Of a stretch of DNA of 46,549 nucleotides, positions 34,676 to 42,267 are shown piece by piece. The stretch covers positions 1 through 46,549 of the forward strand of contig JACQUC010000031.1 in assembly GCA_016210495.1 (NCBI GenBank), given 5' to 3'. Under the pieces are notes generated by a model. The model saw only the letters and a list, made by a program, of their open reading frames with translations. It was not told the origin of the DNA and did not search any database. Both the position numbers and the translations under genes were made by a program. Each line of letters opens with the position of its first letter. Position 1 is the first letter of the stretch. The stretch is from Chloroflexota bacterium. GTDB lineage: Bacteria > Chloroflexota > FW602-bin22 > JACPRP01.

Positions 34676-35842
34676 CTACGCTCGTACTGCCTCCAACACA
34701 AGCTCGGCAATGTCCACGATCTTCAACGATGACCCCAGGCTCTCGGCGCCACTCATTGAGGTACGCTTGCACTGAGGGCAGGCCACCACCAACCTCTCGG
34801 CCCCTGCGCGGTGGGCCTCCTCGATCAAGTGGGTGGCGATGCGTTGCGTCAAAGCTGGCTCCATCATCTCGAAGTCGCCACCTCCGCCACAGCATGGTGC
34901 CTCCGTTCGGTCGTGAAGCAACTCGACGAACTCCAGTCCTGGCACGGAGCGCAAGACCTGTCGAGGTTCCTCGTACACGCCTGAGTTGCGTCCCAAGTCA
35001 CACGGATCGTGATAAGTGGCTCTGACAGCAACATCTCCCAACTTGAGATTCCCGTCGGCGATGAGTCGAGCCAGGAACTGCGTCTCGTGCAGAAGCTCTA
35101 CCCCTTCCAGATGGTACTCGTGCTTCCAGGCGTGAAAACACGAGGGGCAGTTGAAGACGACGGTTTTGGCGCCCAAGTCTTCTAGGCGCTCCACGTTATG
35201 AGCGATGAGCACATCGGCTTCCTTGCGCTGTCCCGCCGCGATCAGTGGAAAACCACAGCACCACTCCTCGCCGCCCAGAATACTGAAATCGGCGCCTGCC
35301 AGCTCCAGAACCTTGGCCAGCGCCTTGGGGATGCCCTGAGCAGCGGCCGAAAACGAGGAGACGCAGCCTACGTAGTAGAGGACCTCGGCTCGGTCTTTTT
35401 GATAGCCGTCCGCAGGAGCGTCGGCCATAAACTCAACCCACTCCGCTCGCTCCTGGTTGGGCATATCGAACACGTTGTGCTCTCTTGCCACGACTTCAGA
35501 CATCCGACCGACGAAGTCTGGACCCTGTCCTCTCTCCACGGCCTCCTGGCGTAGCTCCAGCCACAACCGACGGAGGTCGATGTGGGTCGGGCAAACCTGG
35601 CCACACTTTCCGCAAAGGGTGCAATTGTACAGCCTTTGCACGAAGTCGTCGGGCAAGCGTTCTGGAATCTTCCCATCCCTGGACAGCGCTCGAAGCATCG
35701 CCAGCCAGCCTCGAGGAGAAGTAGACTCCCATCCCAGCTCGCGGTAGGTGCAGCAGACCCCGTTGCAGTAGCCACAGCGGGCGCAGATGGTCGCCTCGTG
35801 AACGGCGTCGGTGAAGATCAGGCTCTTGGTCTCGACATTCAT
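34676..35842 (-). CDS. CCG-domain iron-sulfur protein (HdrD/GlcF-like)
   Basis: The product has 388 residues. Two [4Fe-4S] sites stand at the N-terminus, ICARCGYCNGVC (about 19-30, followed by a further Cys) and CTLCGKCGQVCPT (about 74-86). Two cysteine-rich CCG domains follow, with GEEWCCGFPL and EAPCCGGGGDF. Such proteins reduce or form disulfides (heterodisulfide reductase HdrD) or pass electrons from a GlcD-like FAD subunit (GlcF, LutA). Here the FAD partner is encoded at 36428 and the lipoyl carrier directly downstream, which suggests that bound dihydrolipoate or persulfide is the substrate. HdrA- and HdrC-like subunits are absent. Confidence 0.85.
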   Translation of the reverse strand: MNVETKSLIFTDAVHEATICARCGYCNGVCCTYRELGWESTSPRGWLAMLRALSRDGKIPERLPDDFVQRLYNCTLCGKCGQVCPTHIDLRRLWLELRQEAVERGQGPDFVGRMSEVVAREHNVFDMPNQERAEWVEFMADAPADGYQKDRAEVLYYVGCVSSFSAAAQGIPKALAKVLELAGADFSILGGEEWCCGFPLIAAGQRKEADVLIAHNVERLEDLGAKTVVFNCPSCFHAWKHEYHLEGVELLHETQFLARLIADGNLKLGDVAVRATYHDPCDLGRNSGVYEEPRQVLRSVPGLEFVELLHDRTEAPCCGGGGDFEMMEPALTQRIATHLIEEAHRAGAERLVVACPQCKRTSMSGAESLGSSLKIVDIAELVLEAVRA

Positions 35843-35857
35843 CTTCCAACACCCTTT

Positions 35858-35925
35858 CGAGGGTCAAGGGGCAAGGGTCAAGTAGCGGGCCGGCTCAACT
35901 CCTTGCCCCTTGACCCTTGCCCCCC
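35858..35925. repeat. GGGTCAAGGGGCAAGG dispersed repeat, inverted pair
   Basis: GGGTCAAGGGGCAAGGGTC and, after 24 bases, CTTGCCCCTTGACCCTTG form an inverted pair. Right side runs into the end of the SHOCT gene at 35895 and supplies its last codons. Confidence 0.8.
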
Positions 35926-36380
35926 GCCCCTTTACTCTCGCCTCTCGCCTCTGGGATCTCCCCATTCCGGGTTAGCACGTGCAGTATTTCCTCGTATTCA
36001 GGAAGCCGGATCTCGCCGGTCACGTACCTGCGCTTGGCGATCTCGAGTGGCGTCTCGTGTTTCCCAACTGGCTTGGCAGCGCGATGGTTTCTCGTCGCGA
36101 TAAGCCAGGCCAGCAAGACGACAGCCGCTATGACGACCAGCACTAGCACCCAGGGAGCAAATGGCCAGCCAGAATCTATGTCAGTCGGTGTAGGGGTCGG
36201 CGCCACCGGCTGAGAGAACGCCCCGGGACCCGGCATCCGCCCCATCATTCCTGGCCCCATTCCCCAACCTGGTCCTCCCACGCGCCACGCCATCGCCCCT
36301 ACAGAAGATAGCAGGGAGATCAGCGCGAAAACCAGAACGATGCCGGTGATCGCAGCAACCACTTTCCGCGAGTCGTCCAC
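35895..36380 (-). CDS. Membrane protein with Met/Gly-rich loop and SHOCT-like motif
   Basis: From the GTG at 36380 (AAGGAGG before it) 161 residues: helix one (about 8-30), loop WGMGPGMMGRMPGPG and a Pro/Thr linker, helix two (PWVLVLVVIAAVVLLAWLIA), then TPLEIAKRRYVTGEIRLPEYEEIL, a SHOCT-like motif. The last about 15 residues (SKGAGGKGQGARS) come from the dispersed repeat at 35858-35925. Same architecture as the gene at 32007, here placed between the Fe-S gene and the FAD oxidase gene. Confidence 0.72.
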   Translation of the reverse strand: MDDSRKVVAAITGIVLVFALISLLSSVGAMAWRVGGPGWGMGPGMMGRMPGPGAFSQPVAPTPTPTDIDSGWPFAPWVLVLVVIAAVVLLAWLIATRNHRAAKPVGKHETPLEIAKRRYVTGEIRLPEYEEILHVLTRNGEIPEARGESKGAGGKGQGARS

Positions 36381-36396
36381 TTCAGCCTCCTTATGA

Positions 36397-36465
36397 GGGG
36401 CAAGGGTCAAGGAGGTAAGCCCTCCCGCTACTTGCCCCCTGCCCCTTGACCCTTGCCCCTTCGGT
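36397..36465. repeat. GGGGCAAGGGTCAAGG dispersed repeat, inverted pair
   Basis: GAGGGGCAAGGGTCAAGGAGG is matched by CCCCTTGACCCTTGCCCC on the other side. The right arm encodes the last residues (GKGQGAGGK) of the FAD oxidase. Confidence 0.8.
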
Positions 36466-37912
36466 GTCCGCCAATCCTTCCAAGAAAAGACAATACATCC
36501 ATCGCCAGGCCGAACAAGGGCGGAGCTAGCGGCGCCGGCGGGGCGTACAGCTTACCCGGGTTCATAATGCCACCTGGATCCAGAAGCCCCTTGCGGCGGC
36601 GAAGCTCACTCAGGTCTTGTCGTGCATAGGCATGCCCAAGATACGGTGTGTTCCACAGGCCAACGCCGTACGGCCGACCGCCAAGCCCGCGAGCAACGTC
36701 GTGCAAGTTCTTGGTGATACCCAGCGACAAGACATAAGGAAGGCTCCGTCGCTCGTCAGCCGGGAAAAAGGCATTTAGTTGGACGTGTGTCTCGGAGACG
36801 ACCGACCCATAAGCATGGATGGGCACGTCGTAGCTTCTACCGATCCTCTGCGCGGCGGACATGAAATCCGCCAGTCGTGACAGAGACAAGAGCAGCTCAA
36901 CTCCCAGTAAGGAAGGTCCCGCTCTCTTGATGCGGACCTCGGAGAAACGGTGGTCCCAGGTTTCCTCGGCGGCCCCAAGTGAGAGCTCCGTTCCGCCGTG
37001 TTTGCGTGCCAGGGCTGAAGCTTGGCTCGCGCCACCGTCCACTTCATCTGCGCCCCCTTCATAGCGCAGGAAAAGGCTGTACAGCTCTTCCGCAACCGGC
37101 GCGGCGAAGCCTGCCGCTCTAGTCATTCTGCCGTAAACATCGTCGGCGACGTGCAAGTGGTAAGGTCGCATCTTGGCACCGGCCAGGGCCAGTGCCGCCT
37201 GCTGCAGTGATGGTGCACTGTGAAATGTGATCAGATGGTTAGATGCAGCGGCTGGGGTCTGGCGCAGTGAAAGCTCCAGCTTGGTGATGACACCAAGAGT
37301 TCCCTCCGCTCCCGCGAGCCAGCAGAGAGGCGGATCCGAGTCTGCGCTCAGCCCGCGTACTTCACCTCCCGGCAGGACCACCTCGGCTTGAGCCACCAGA
37401 TCGCGCAGCGGCCCGTATCTGAGACTCCCAACCCCGAAGCCACCCATATTGAACCATCCCCCGACCGTCCCCGACGGAGCGCTTGTAGGATAGGTCTTGA
37501 CCGCCAGCCCCCAGCCGTAGCGCAGCTCGTCGTCGAGTTCCTTCCAGCGCGTCGCTGCTAGCACTGTCACCGTTTTCCGCTCGGCGTCCACCTCGACGAT
37601 GCCGCGCAAGCCGTTCAAATCCAGCAGGATGCCCCCTTTTGCCGGCACCGAATTGTGGAAGGCAGTGCTCCCCGCTGCTCGTGGCGTCACTGGAAGGCGG
37701 TGATCGAAGGCATATTTCAGAACAGCCGATACCTCCTCGGTCGACCGTGGCTTAGCCACGATATCTGGAGTAGCGCGAATGAGTGCCTGCGACAGGAACG
37801 AAGGCACTGCTGCCAGGTCGTGGGCGTATAGCTCCCGCTCCAGCGGGCTGGCCGTTACGGCTTCGCCCAGAATACTCTTCAATTGATCTTCGACGTTTGC
37901 TCTCACACCCAC
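36428..37912 (-). CDS. FAD-linked oxidase (GlcD-like, FAD_binding_4 family)
   Basis: The product has 494 residues. The PCMH FAD-binding domain shows PRAAGSTAFHNSVPAKGGILLDLNGL, SAPSGTVGGWFNMGGFGVGSLRYGPLRD and LAGAEGTLGVITKLEL; the C-terminal FAD-oxidase domain ends with RRRKGLLDPGGIMNPGKLY. Such proteins oxidise 2-hydroxy acids (GlcD, lactate) together with a GlcF-like CCG Fe-S partner, which is the gene at 34676. Given the lipoyl and sulfur carriers around it, an atypical substrate is possible. Start GTG at 37912 with AGGAGG. The C-terminal tail is repeat-encoded. Confidence 0.82.
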   Translation of the reverse strand: MGVRANVEDQLKSILGEAVTASPLERELYAHDLAAVPSFLSQALIRATPDIVAKPRSTEEVSAVLKYAFDHRLPVTPRAAGSTAFHNSVPAKGGILLDLNGLRGIVEVDAERKTVTVLAATRWKELDDELRYGWGLAVKTYPTSAPSGTVGGWFNMGGFGVGSLRYGPLRDLVAQAEVVLPGGEVRGLSADSDPPLCWLAGAEGTLGVITKLELSLRQTPAAASNHLITFHSAPSLQQAALALAGAKMRPYHLHVADDVYGRMTRAAGFAAPVAEELYSLFLRYEGGADEVDGGASQASALARKHGGTELSLGAAEETWDHRFSEVRIKRAGPSLLGVELLLSLSRLADFMSAAQRIGRSYDVPIHAYGSVVSETHVQLNAFFPADERRSLPYVLSLGITKNLHDVARGLGGRPYGVGLWNTPYLGHAYARQDLSELRRRKGLLDPGGIMNPGKLYAPPAPLAPPLFGLAMDVLSFLGRIGGHRRGKGQGAGGK

Positions 37913-37924
37913 TAGTGAAACCTC

Positions 37925-38998
37925 CTACGTTGCCGCCTGTCCCCCAGCCAGCATCAGGGCCGTCACCCAATCTTCGACGCCTACCCCCGGCGACTGGATG
38001 CCGAAGCCAGCGTAGAAGTTGGCTATCTTACGTGACAAGGTAGTCTCCTCCAGCCGCTCACCCCGCAGCGCCTGCTCCAGCGATGTGAGCAGGTGCGACG
38101 GGTGAAAGAAGAAATCGCCCGACAGGGAGAGATCGTCGATGTGTCCCTCGTGGACCCTGGCGGTGACCCTGATGAGCCCTCCTTTGGCTTTGTGATCCGC
38201 CTCCACCACGCGCACTCCCTCCCGGATCTTCACGCCCTCCTGTCTCAGACCTCCCTTTTGGTGCAGCCATTCGGACGATCCAAATCGCTCGCCAAGTTCC
38301 TCGACCATGCGTCGCTCGCCGTCCGTAAGCTCCCCAGGCTCTATCTCTACCCCCAACGTCTGCCGGCACTGCTGGATCAGCATATCCTTGACCGCTTGCC
38401 GGTCCACGTCTTTGCCCAACTCTCGCTTGATGGTCGTCATATACTCCTGAAGGCTCTGGTAAACCTTGTCGCGAAACTTTTCCGAAGGCACCTTCAGCAC
38501 TCGGGCCATCAGCTCGAAGTTGAAGTCGAACATCAGGCTTCCGGCCAGCACTGTTGCCTCTCCTATGGATGCCGCGCCTGTCCCACCGATCTTTCGTCCT
38601 CGCACGAGGATGTCGTTGACCGGCCGATGCTCGGCGTCGATCCCGATGGCCCGATAGGTCTGCACCAGGGACTGGCAGTAGAGGCGGAAGACCTCTTCCA
38701 CCTGGCGGGGCAGCCGCTCGGGATGGAAGATCCAATGATAGAAGACCTGGCCATCGTCCAGATAGACCGCGCCGCCGCCTATCTCCCGCCGCATCGTGGG
38801 GATATCCTGCTCGCCGCAGTAGTCGACGTCGATCTCTTTCTCCAACTCCTGATGGAAGCCGATACACACATAGGGCTCCCGCGGGCTCATCAGCGTGATC
38901 GTGTCGGGGCTATCCTCGCCCATCGCGTAGGCGACGCCGTGAAATATGGTTTGTGAGCGCAAGTAAGGTACAGTGCCGAGATCGAGTAGCCTGATCAT
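37925..38998 (-). CDS. lplA: Lipoate-protein ligase A
   Basis: The 357-residue protein has the LplA/LipB cofactor transferase fold: PYVCIGFHQELEKEIDVDYC, TMRREIGGGAVYLDDGQVFYHW (the RRxxGGGxVYxD lipoate-AMP site) and DILVRGRKIGGTGAA with the catalytic-type Lys. A C-terminal part (from about 240) resembles the accessory domain. It probably lipoylates the carrier at 34202. ATG at 38998 and a TTG one codon before both follow GGAGG. In the sHdr pathway a dedicated lipoate assembly system is also linked with LbpA. Confidence 0.85.
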   Translation of the reverse strand: MIRLLDLGTVPYLRSQTIFHGVAYAMGEDSPDTITLMSPREPYVCIGFHQELEKEIDVDYCGEQDIPTMRREIGGGAVYLDDGQVFYHWIFHPERLPRQVEEVFRLYCQSLVQTYRAIGIDAEHRPVNDILVRGRKIGGTGAASIGEATVLAGSLMFDFNFELMARVLKVPSEKFRDKVYQSLQEYMTTIKRELGKDVDRQAVKDMLIQQCRQTLGVEIEPGELTDGERRMVEELGERFGSSEWLHQKGGLRQEGVKIREGVRVVEADHKAKGGLIRVTARVHEGHIDDLSLSGDFFFHPSHLLTSLEQALRGERLEETTLSRKIANFYAGFGIQSPGVGVEDWVTALMLAGGQAAT

Positions 38999-39005
38999 CA
39001 AGTAC

Positions 39006-39266
39006 CTAATCCTCCTTCAATAATAAAGCCCCGATCGAATCGATTGTCTCACGCAATCGGGCCTCGTGCCGTGCAAACTGGCGGCGTAGATTGTCCTTTT
39101 CGGCCCCACGCATCGGCCGCGCGAGCGCGACTCGCCTCTGTTCCAGGACGTCGTCAAGCTCCTCTTCCAGCGCCTGGAGTTTGGCCTCTATGACCTCTGG
39201 CTCCAAGGCGACCGGTTCCGCCTCTCCAATGTCGCTATTAGGTGTCGGTGCCATCTCCTTTGCCAA
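39006..39266 (-). CDS. Small helical (coiled-coil) protein of unknown function
   Basis: An 86-residue charged protein; EPEVIEAKLQALEEELDDVLEQRRVALA and KDNLRRQFARHEARLRETIDSI should form two long helices. No Cys and no membrane segment. It starts with TTG at 39266 after GCAGGTGA and lies between the thioredoxin reductase-like gene (3 bases) and lplA, hence in the operon. No family recognised; an assembly or adaptor role is only a guess. Confidence 0.65.
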   Translation of the reverse strand: MAKEMAPTPNSDIGEAEPVALEPEVIEAKLQALEEELDDVLEQRRVALARPMRGAEKDNLRRQFARHEARLRETIDSIGALLLKED

Positions 39267-39269
39267 GTG

Positions 39270-40178
39270 TCACCTGCGTCTCAGAAGGTATTCGTAGGCG
39301 GTTAGGAAGGCTTTGGCCCCTTCCCCCGCGGCGATGCCAATCTGCTTATGGGGAATGTCGGTCACGTCGCCGGCAGCGAATACTCCGGGAACGCTGGTTC
39401 GGCCGAGACGGTCGACCACGATCTCCCTCGCCTCGTTTAGCTCGACCAGGTCCTTCACCATCGCCGAGTTAGCCACCGCGCCGACCTCCACGAAGACCCC
39501 GCCGACAGCAATCTCCTCGACTCGCTCGCCATCCTTCTGCCTTACCACGAGTTTCTCCACCCAATCCGTCCCCTGGATCTCCAACGGGAGGTAGCCGATC
39601 AGCGCGGTTAGCTTCTCGTCGCCTCGGATTCTGTCCTGAAGCGCGGGCTCGGCCCGCCACTCTCGACGGGACACCAGATAGACCCGGCTGGCGATGGGCA
39701 AGAGTTGGGCCGCCGCCTGCAGGGCGGCGTCCCCTCCGCCGATCACCGCCACGTTGAGGTCGGCAAACAGCGGAGCATCGCACGTCGCGCAGTACGCGAC
39801 GCCACGCTGGTCGAATTCCTTCTCCCCAGGGATACCTAGCCGCCGTGGGAATCGACCCGTGCAGACGATCACGGCCTTCCCTAGGAACTCCTTGCCCCGA
39901 GACGTGCGAACGCCGAACCCATCTTCAGCCCTGGTGACTTCCGCCACCGCGTCCCTCTCACGCTCTACCTGATGCGTGCCAAGATGTTCCTCGAACCGTT
40001 CGACCAACTCGGCACCGCTTATCGACTTGAAACCCAGGTAGTTCTCCACCAGCCAGCTATCCGCCGCCTGTCCACCGAGGTTGGGGGCGAGGAGAAGCGT
40101 ACTCAGCCTATGGCGAGCGGCGTAGATGCCGGCGCTCATTCCTGCCGGCCCCCCGCCGACGATGATTAGATCGTACAT
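39270..40178 (-). CDS. Thioredoxin reductase-like flavoprotein
   Basis: The product has 302 residues. FAD motif IIVGGGPAGMSAGIYAARHR (5-24), redox-active CATC at residues 130-133, NAD(P) motif VIGGGDAALQAA, and VFAAGDVTDIPHKQIGIAAGEGAKA at the end. All elements of an active thioredoxin reductase are present. The NAD(P) site has SRREWRAEPALQ, with basic residues consistent with NADPH. It is followed or preceded by glutaredoxin and Sec-thioredoxin domains, which are its likely clients. Confidence 0.88.
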   Translation of the reverse strand: MYDLIIVGGGPAGMSAGIYAARHRLSTLLLAPNLGGQAADSWLVENYLGFKSISGAELVERFEEHLGTHQVERERDAVAEVTRAEDGFGVRTSRGKEFLGKAVIVCTGRFPRRLGIPGEKEFDQRGVAYCATCDAPLFADLNVAVIGGGDAALQAAAQLLPIASRVYLVSRREWRAEPALQDRIRGDEKLTALIGYLPLEIQGTDWVEKLVVRQKDGERVEEIAVGGVFVEVGAVANSAMVKDLVELNEAREIVVDRLGRTSVPGVFAAGDVTDIPHKQIGIAAGEGAKAFLTAYEYLLRRR

Positions 40179-40188
40179 GTCGATCGCC

Positions 40189-40428
40189 TCATCCGATGAT
40201 CTGCTCGATCCTGGGCAGGTTCTCCTCGAAGCCGACGAAGACCTGGCCGTCGACGACGATGACGGGAACGCTTCTGGTGCGCGCTATCCCGAACATTTCC
40301 ACCCTGGCCCTGGCATTCGAGGCCACGTCCAGTTCTTCGTACTCCAGGCCCTTTTCGGCGAAGAACTGTTTGGCCTCTTTGCAGTGCGAGCAGGCAGGGG
40401 TCGTATAGATCTTGATTATGTGTGCCAT
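40189..40428 (-). CDS. Glutaredoxin-like (NrdH/YruB-type) protein
   Basis: The product has 79 residues: IKIYTTPACSHCKEAKQFFAEKG with CxxC at residues 13-16, YEELDVASNA, SVPVIVVDGQVFVGF. It should shuttle electrons from the adjacent thioredoxin reductase-like protein to disulfides or persulfides. ATG at 40428 follows GGAGAG, 10 bases upstream of the next gene. Confidence 0.88.
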   Translation of the reverse strand: MAHIIKIYTTPACSHCKEAKQFFAEKGLEYEELDVASNARARVEMFGIARTRSVPVIVVDGQVFVGFEENLPRIEQIIG

Positions 40429-40442
40429 GTTTCTCTCCTTGT

Positions 40443-40919
40443 CTATATGAACAGCGTCAGCTCCGCGCCGGCCGACTCGTGGACGTAGGTGGCTGCCCCC
40501 ACGATGTCGTCCACCTCGTCGATGAGGTCCTCCCTCTTGAGCCCCATAATGGCCGTCGGATTATCGCAGACGAGGAACTTCACGCCCAGGTCCTTGGCAT
40601 CGGCCATCATCTCTGGGATCGACTGAATGTTCTTCTCCTTCATCATCCGCCGCATCATCCACGAGCCGAGGCCGAAGAAATCGAACCTGGAAAGCTTCAG
40701 CTTCTCGGCCCCGCCCCTGCTCAAGAGGCTCATCAGCCGGTTCATCAGGGTATCGCCCTGAAAGAGCGGACCCTTGCGCCTCACGACGTTCACTCCCCAA
40801 CAACTGAAAAAGAGGTTCACCTCCATCCCCGAGGCGGCGGCCGCGTTGGCGATGGTGAAGGCGGCGCATGCCTTATCCAGCTCGTCACTGAAGATGACTA
40901 TCGATGCTCTCTTGACCAA
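40443..40919 (-). CDS. DsrE2-like (DsrE/DsrF/DrsH family) sulfur-carrier protein
   Basis: The product has 158 residues: ASIVIFSDELDKACAAFTIANAAAASGMEVNLFFSCWGVNVV with a membrane-like central helix and a Cys in FFSCWG, then MMRRMMKEKNIQSIPEMMADAKDLGVKFLVCDNPTAIMG with a Cys (LVCD) of the DsrE2 type. DsrE2 proteins transfer sulfane sulfur together with TusA and a rhodanese in sulfur oxidisers. TTG start at 40919 behind AGGAGG. Confidence 0.85.
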   Translation of the reverse strand: MVKRASIVIFSDELDKACAAFTIANAAAASGMEVNLFFSCWGVNVVRRKGPLFQGDTLMNRLMSLLSRGGAEKLKLSRFDFFGLGSWMMRRMMKEKNIQSIPEMMADAKDLGVKFLVCDNPTAIMGLKREDLIDEVDDIVGAATYVHESAGAELTLFI

Positions 40920-40954
40920 TGGAACCTCCTCGTAGGGTCAAAGGTCGAGGTGAG

Positions 40955-41027
40955 TTAGAGTCGAGGGTCGAGAGTCGAGGCAGGCGCGGCTCGTCCCTCG
41001 ACTCTTGTCTCTCGACTCTCGACTCAC
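40955..41027. repeat. GAGTCGAGGGTCGAGAGTC dispersed repeat, inverted copies
   Basis: AGAGTCGAGGGTCGAGAG and CTCGACTCTTGTCTCTCGACTCTC lie between tusA and the DsrE2-like gene and can pair. The repeat family is the same as at 30190, 41268, 41669, 42196 and 43246. Confidence 0.85.
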
Positions 41028-41251
41028 GTCTTCCTCACATAGAACCTGAAAACGCCCTCGACGTCCTCCCGCTCCAGGAACTCGTTGCCCGTTTCCTGGC
41101 ACCAGCCCGGCACATCCTTCTTAGCCACCGGATCGTTGGCCAGGAGCTCCAGCACCTGGCCGGGCTGCATCTTCCTCATTCTTTTGGCCATCTCTACTAT
41201 GGGTCTGGGACAACGCATTCCCAGACAGTCCAGTCGTTCATCTACGTTCAT
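41024..41251 (-). CDS. tusA: TusA-family sulfur-carrier protein
   Basis: The product has 75 residues: ERLDCLGMRCPRPIVEMAKRMRKMQPGQVLELLANDPVAKKDVPGWCQETGNEFL. The sulfur-carrying Cys is in CPRP (residues 14-17). TusA accepts persulfide sulfur from desulfurases or rhodaneses and hands it to DsrE proteins. ATG at 41251 has AGGAGG. The gene is separated from the DsrE2-like gene only by repeats. Confidence 0.9.
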   Translation of the reverse strand: MNVDERLDCLGMRCPRPIVEMAKRMRKMQPGQVLELLANDPVAKKDVPGWCQETGNEFLEREDVEGVFRFYVRKT

Positions 41252-41267
41252 CCGTGTCCTCCTGAAG

Positions 41268-41298
41268 AATCAAGAGTCGAGAGATAAGAGTCGAGAGA
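41268..41298. repeat. GAGTCGAGAG dispersed repeat
   Basis: Two tandem units (AAGAGTCGAGAG-ATAAGAGTCGAGAG) stand between tusA and the four-helix-bundle gene; the complementary orientation stands on the other side of that gene (41669-41698). Confidence 0.8.
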
Positions 41299-41664
41299 CT
41301 AAAGCTGGGACTGTAGCAGCCCGTGCAGGATCTTGCCGACTTCCTCCAGTTGACTAGCCGCCCGATCATAGCTCTCCGTTGTTAGGTAGCCAAGGTCCCT
41401 GCTGAGCTCGAGGTAGTATTCAAGCTCTGCAAGCGAGCCTTTTGCGATGTTGAGACCCTGGCGGAACTCGGCTTGATGTCTTCTCGTATAGCCCTCAGCA
41501 ATGTTAGCAGGGACAGAAACGGCTGCCCTGCGCATCTGCGATGTGAGACCAAACAGTTCGTGCCTGGGGGGGTGGCGCGCGGTTAGCTCGTAAACCAGCA
41601 GGACAAGCTGGTGTCCCTTCTGCCACGCTATGAGCTTTCGGAAGCCTCGTTCCACGCTCGCCAC
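41299..41664 (-). CDS. Four-helix-bundle protein (S23/Avd-like)
   Basis: The product has 121 residues typical of the four-helix-bundle (23S rRNA intervening-sequence protein) family: FRKLIAWQKGHQLVLLVYELT, GLTSQMRRAAVSVPANIAEGYTR, EFRQGLNIAKGSLAELEYYLELSRDLGYL. Function in general is unknown; relatives include the Avd proteins of diversity-generating retroelements. It has no obvious tie with sulfur chemistry, and repeats in opposite orientation flank it on both sides, so it looks inserted. Starts with GTG at 41664 (AGGAG six bases upstream). Confidence 0.88.
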   Translation of the reverse strand: MASVERGFRKLIAWQKGHQLVLLVYELTARHPPRHELFGLTSQMRRAAVSVPANIAEGYTRRHQAEFRQGLNIAKGSLAELEYYLELSRDLGYLTTESYDRAASQLEEVGKILHGLLQSQL

Positions 41665-41668
41665 TCCT

Positions 41669-41698
41669 ATCTCGACTCTCGACCCTCGACTCTCGACA
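41669..41698. repeat. Inverted copy of the GAGTCGAGAG repeat
   Basis: TCTCGACTCTCGACCCTCGACTC and TCGACA border the DsrE gene and oppose the copy at 41268-41298, bracketing the four-helix-bundle gene. Confidence 0.8.
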
Positions 41699-42175
41699 CT
41701 AAAACGTCACCGATACGTGGTGCAGAGCGACCTCTCTGGCCATTTGGGTTGGGGTAACAACCTCCACCCCCTCCATCAAGTCCTGCTTCGTCAGCCCGCG
41801 CTTCTCCATAGAGGTATTCAGGGCCAACAGGCGGCCGCCGAGGTCGATGAAATCCTGGATGAAGCTCGTGTTGCTGGTTATGCCGATGTCCGAGGGGTCT
41901 TGACCCCGCACGGCAAAGTACACGCCGTCGTCGAGCAAAAGCATAGTTGCTCCTTCCTCCACGGCCAGCACGGCGTTTCCTACCTGGATGGCGCTGAAGG
42001 CATCGTCCCAATGCCCATAGGTTCCTCGGGTCAGCAAGATCAAAGCGGACCACGCGTTCTCTTTCGGCGCCTGCTGCTGCCGCCGCTCCTTGAGCTTGGC
42101 AACGTCGACGACGCAGTCGTCGCAGGGTTCGTCGGCCTTGGCATCGGCTGACTGCGATCTCAGTTCCTCGTTCAT
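41699..42175 (-). CDS. DsrE-family protein with an N-terminal Cys extension
   Basis: The product has 158 residues. About 40 N-terminal residues contain CDDC, possibly a metal or redox site. The rest is a DsrE fold: WSALILLTRGTYGHWDDAFSAIQVGNAVLAVEEGATMLLLDDGVYFAVRGQ, IQDFIDLGGRLLALNTSMEKRGL, ending VALHHVSVTF. The usual DsrE Cys position is not clearly occupied in the core (LNTS instead of VCxxC), which distinguishes it from the neighbour at 42265. ATG at 42175 behind GGAGG. Confidence 0.82.
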   Translation of the reverse strand: MNEELRSQSADAKADEPCDDCVVDVAKLKERRQQQAPKENAWSALILLTRGTYGHWDDAFSAIQVGNAVLAVEEGATMLLLDDGVYFAVRGQDPSDIGITSNTSFIQDFIDLGGRLLALNTSMEKRGLTKQDLMEGVEVVTPTQMAREVALHHVSVTF

Positions 42176-42195
42176 ATCAATCCTCCTTGCTTTGC

Positions 42196-42267
42196 TAGAG
42201 TCGAGAGTCGGGAGTCGAGGCAGGCGCGGGTCGTTTCTCGATTCTCGACCCTCGATTCTCGACCCTA
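42196..42267. repeat. GAGTCGAGAGTCGGGAGTCGAG dispersed repeat, inverted copies
   Basis: AGAGTCGAGAGTCGGGAGTC and TCTCGATTCTCGACCCTCG lie opposite each other between two DsrE genes. Confidence 0.85.
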
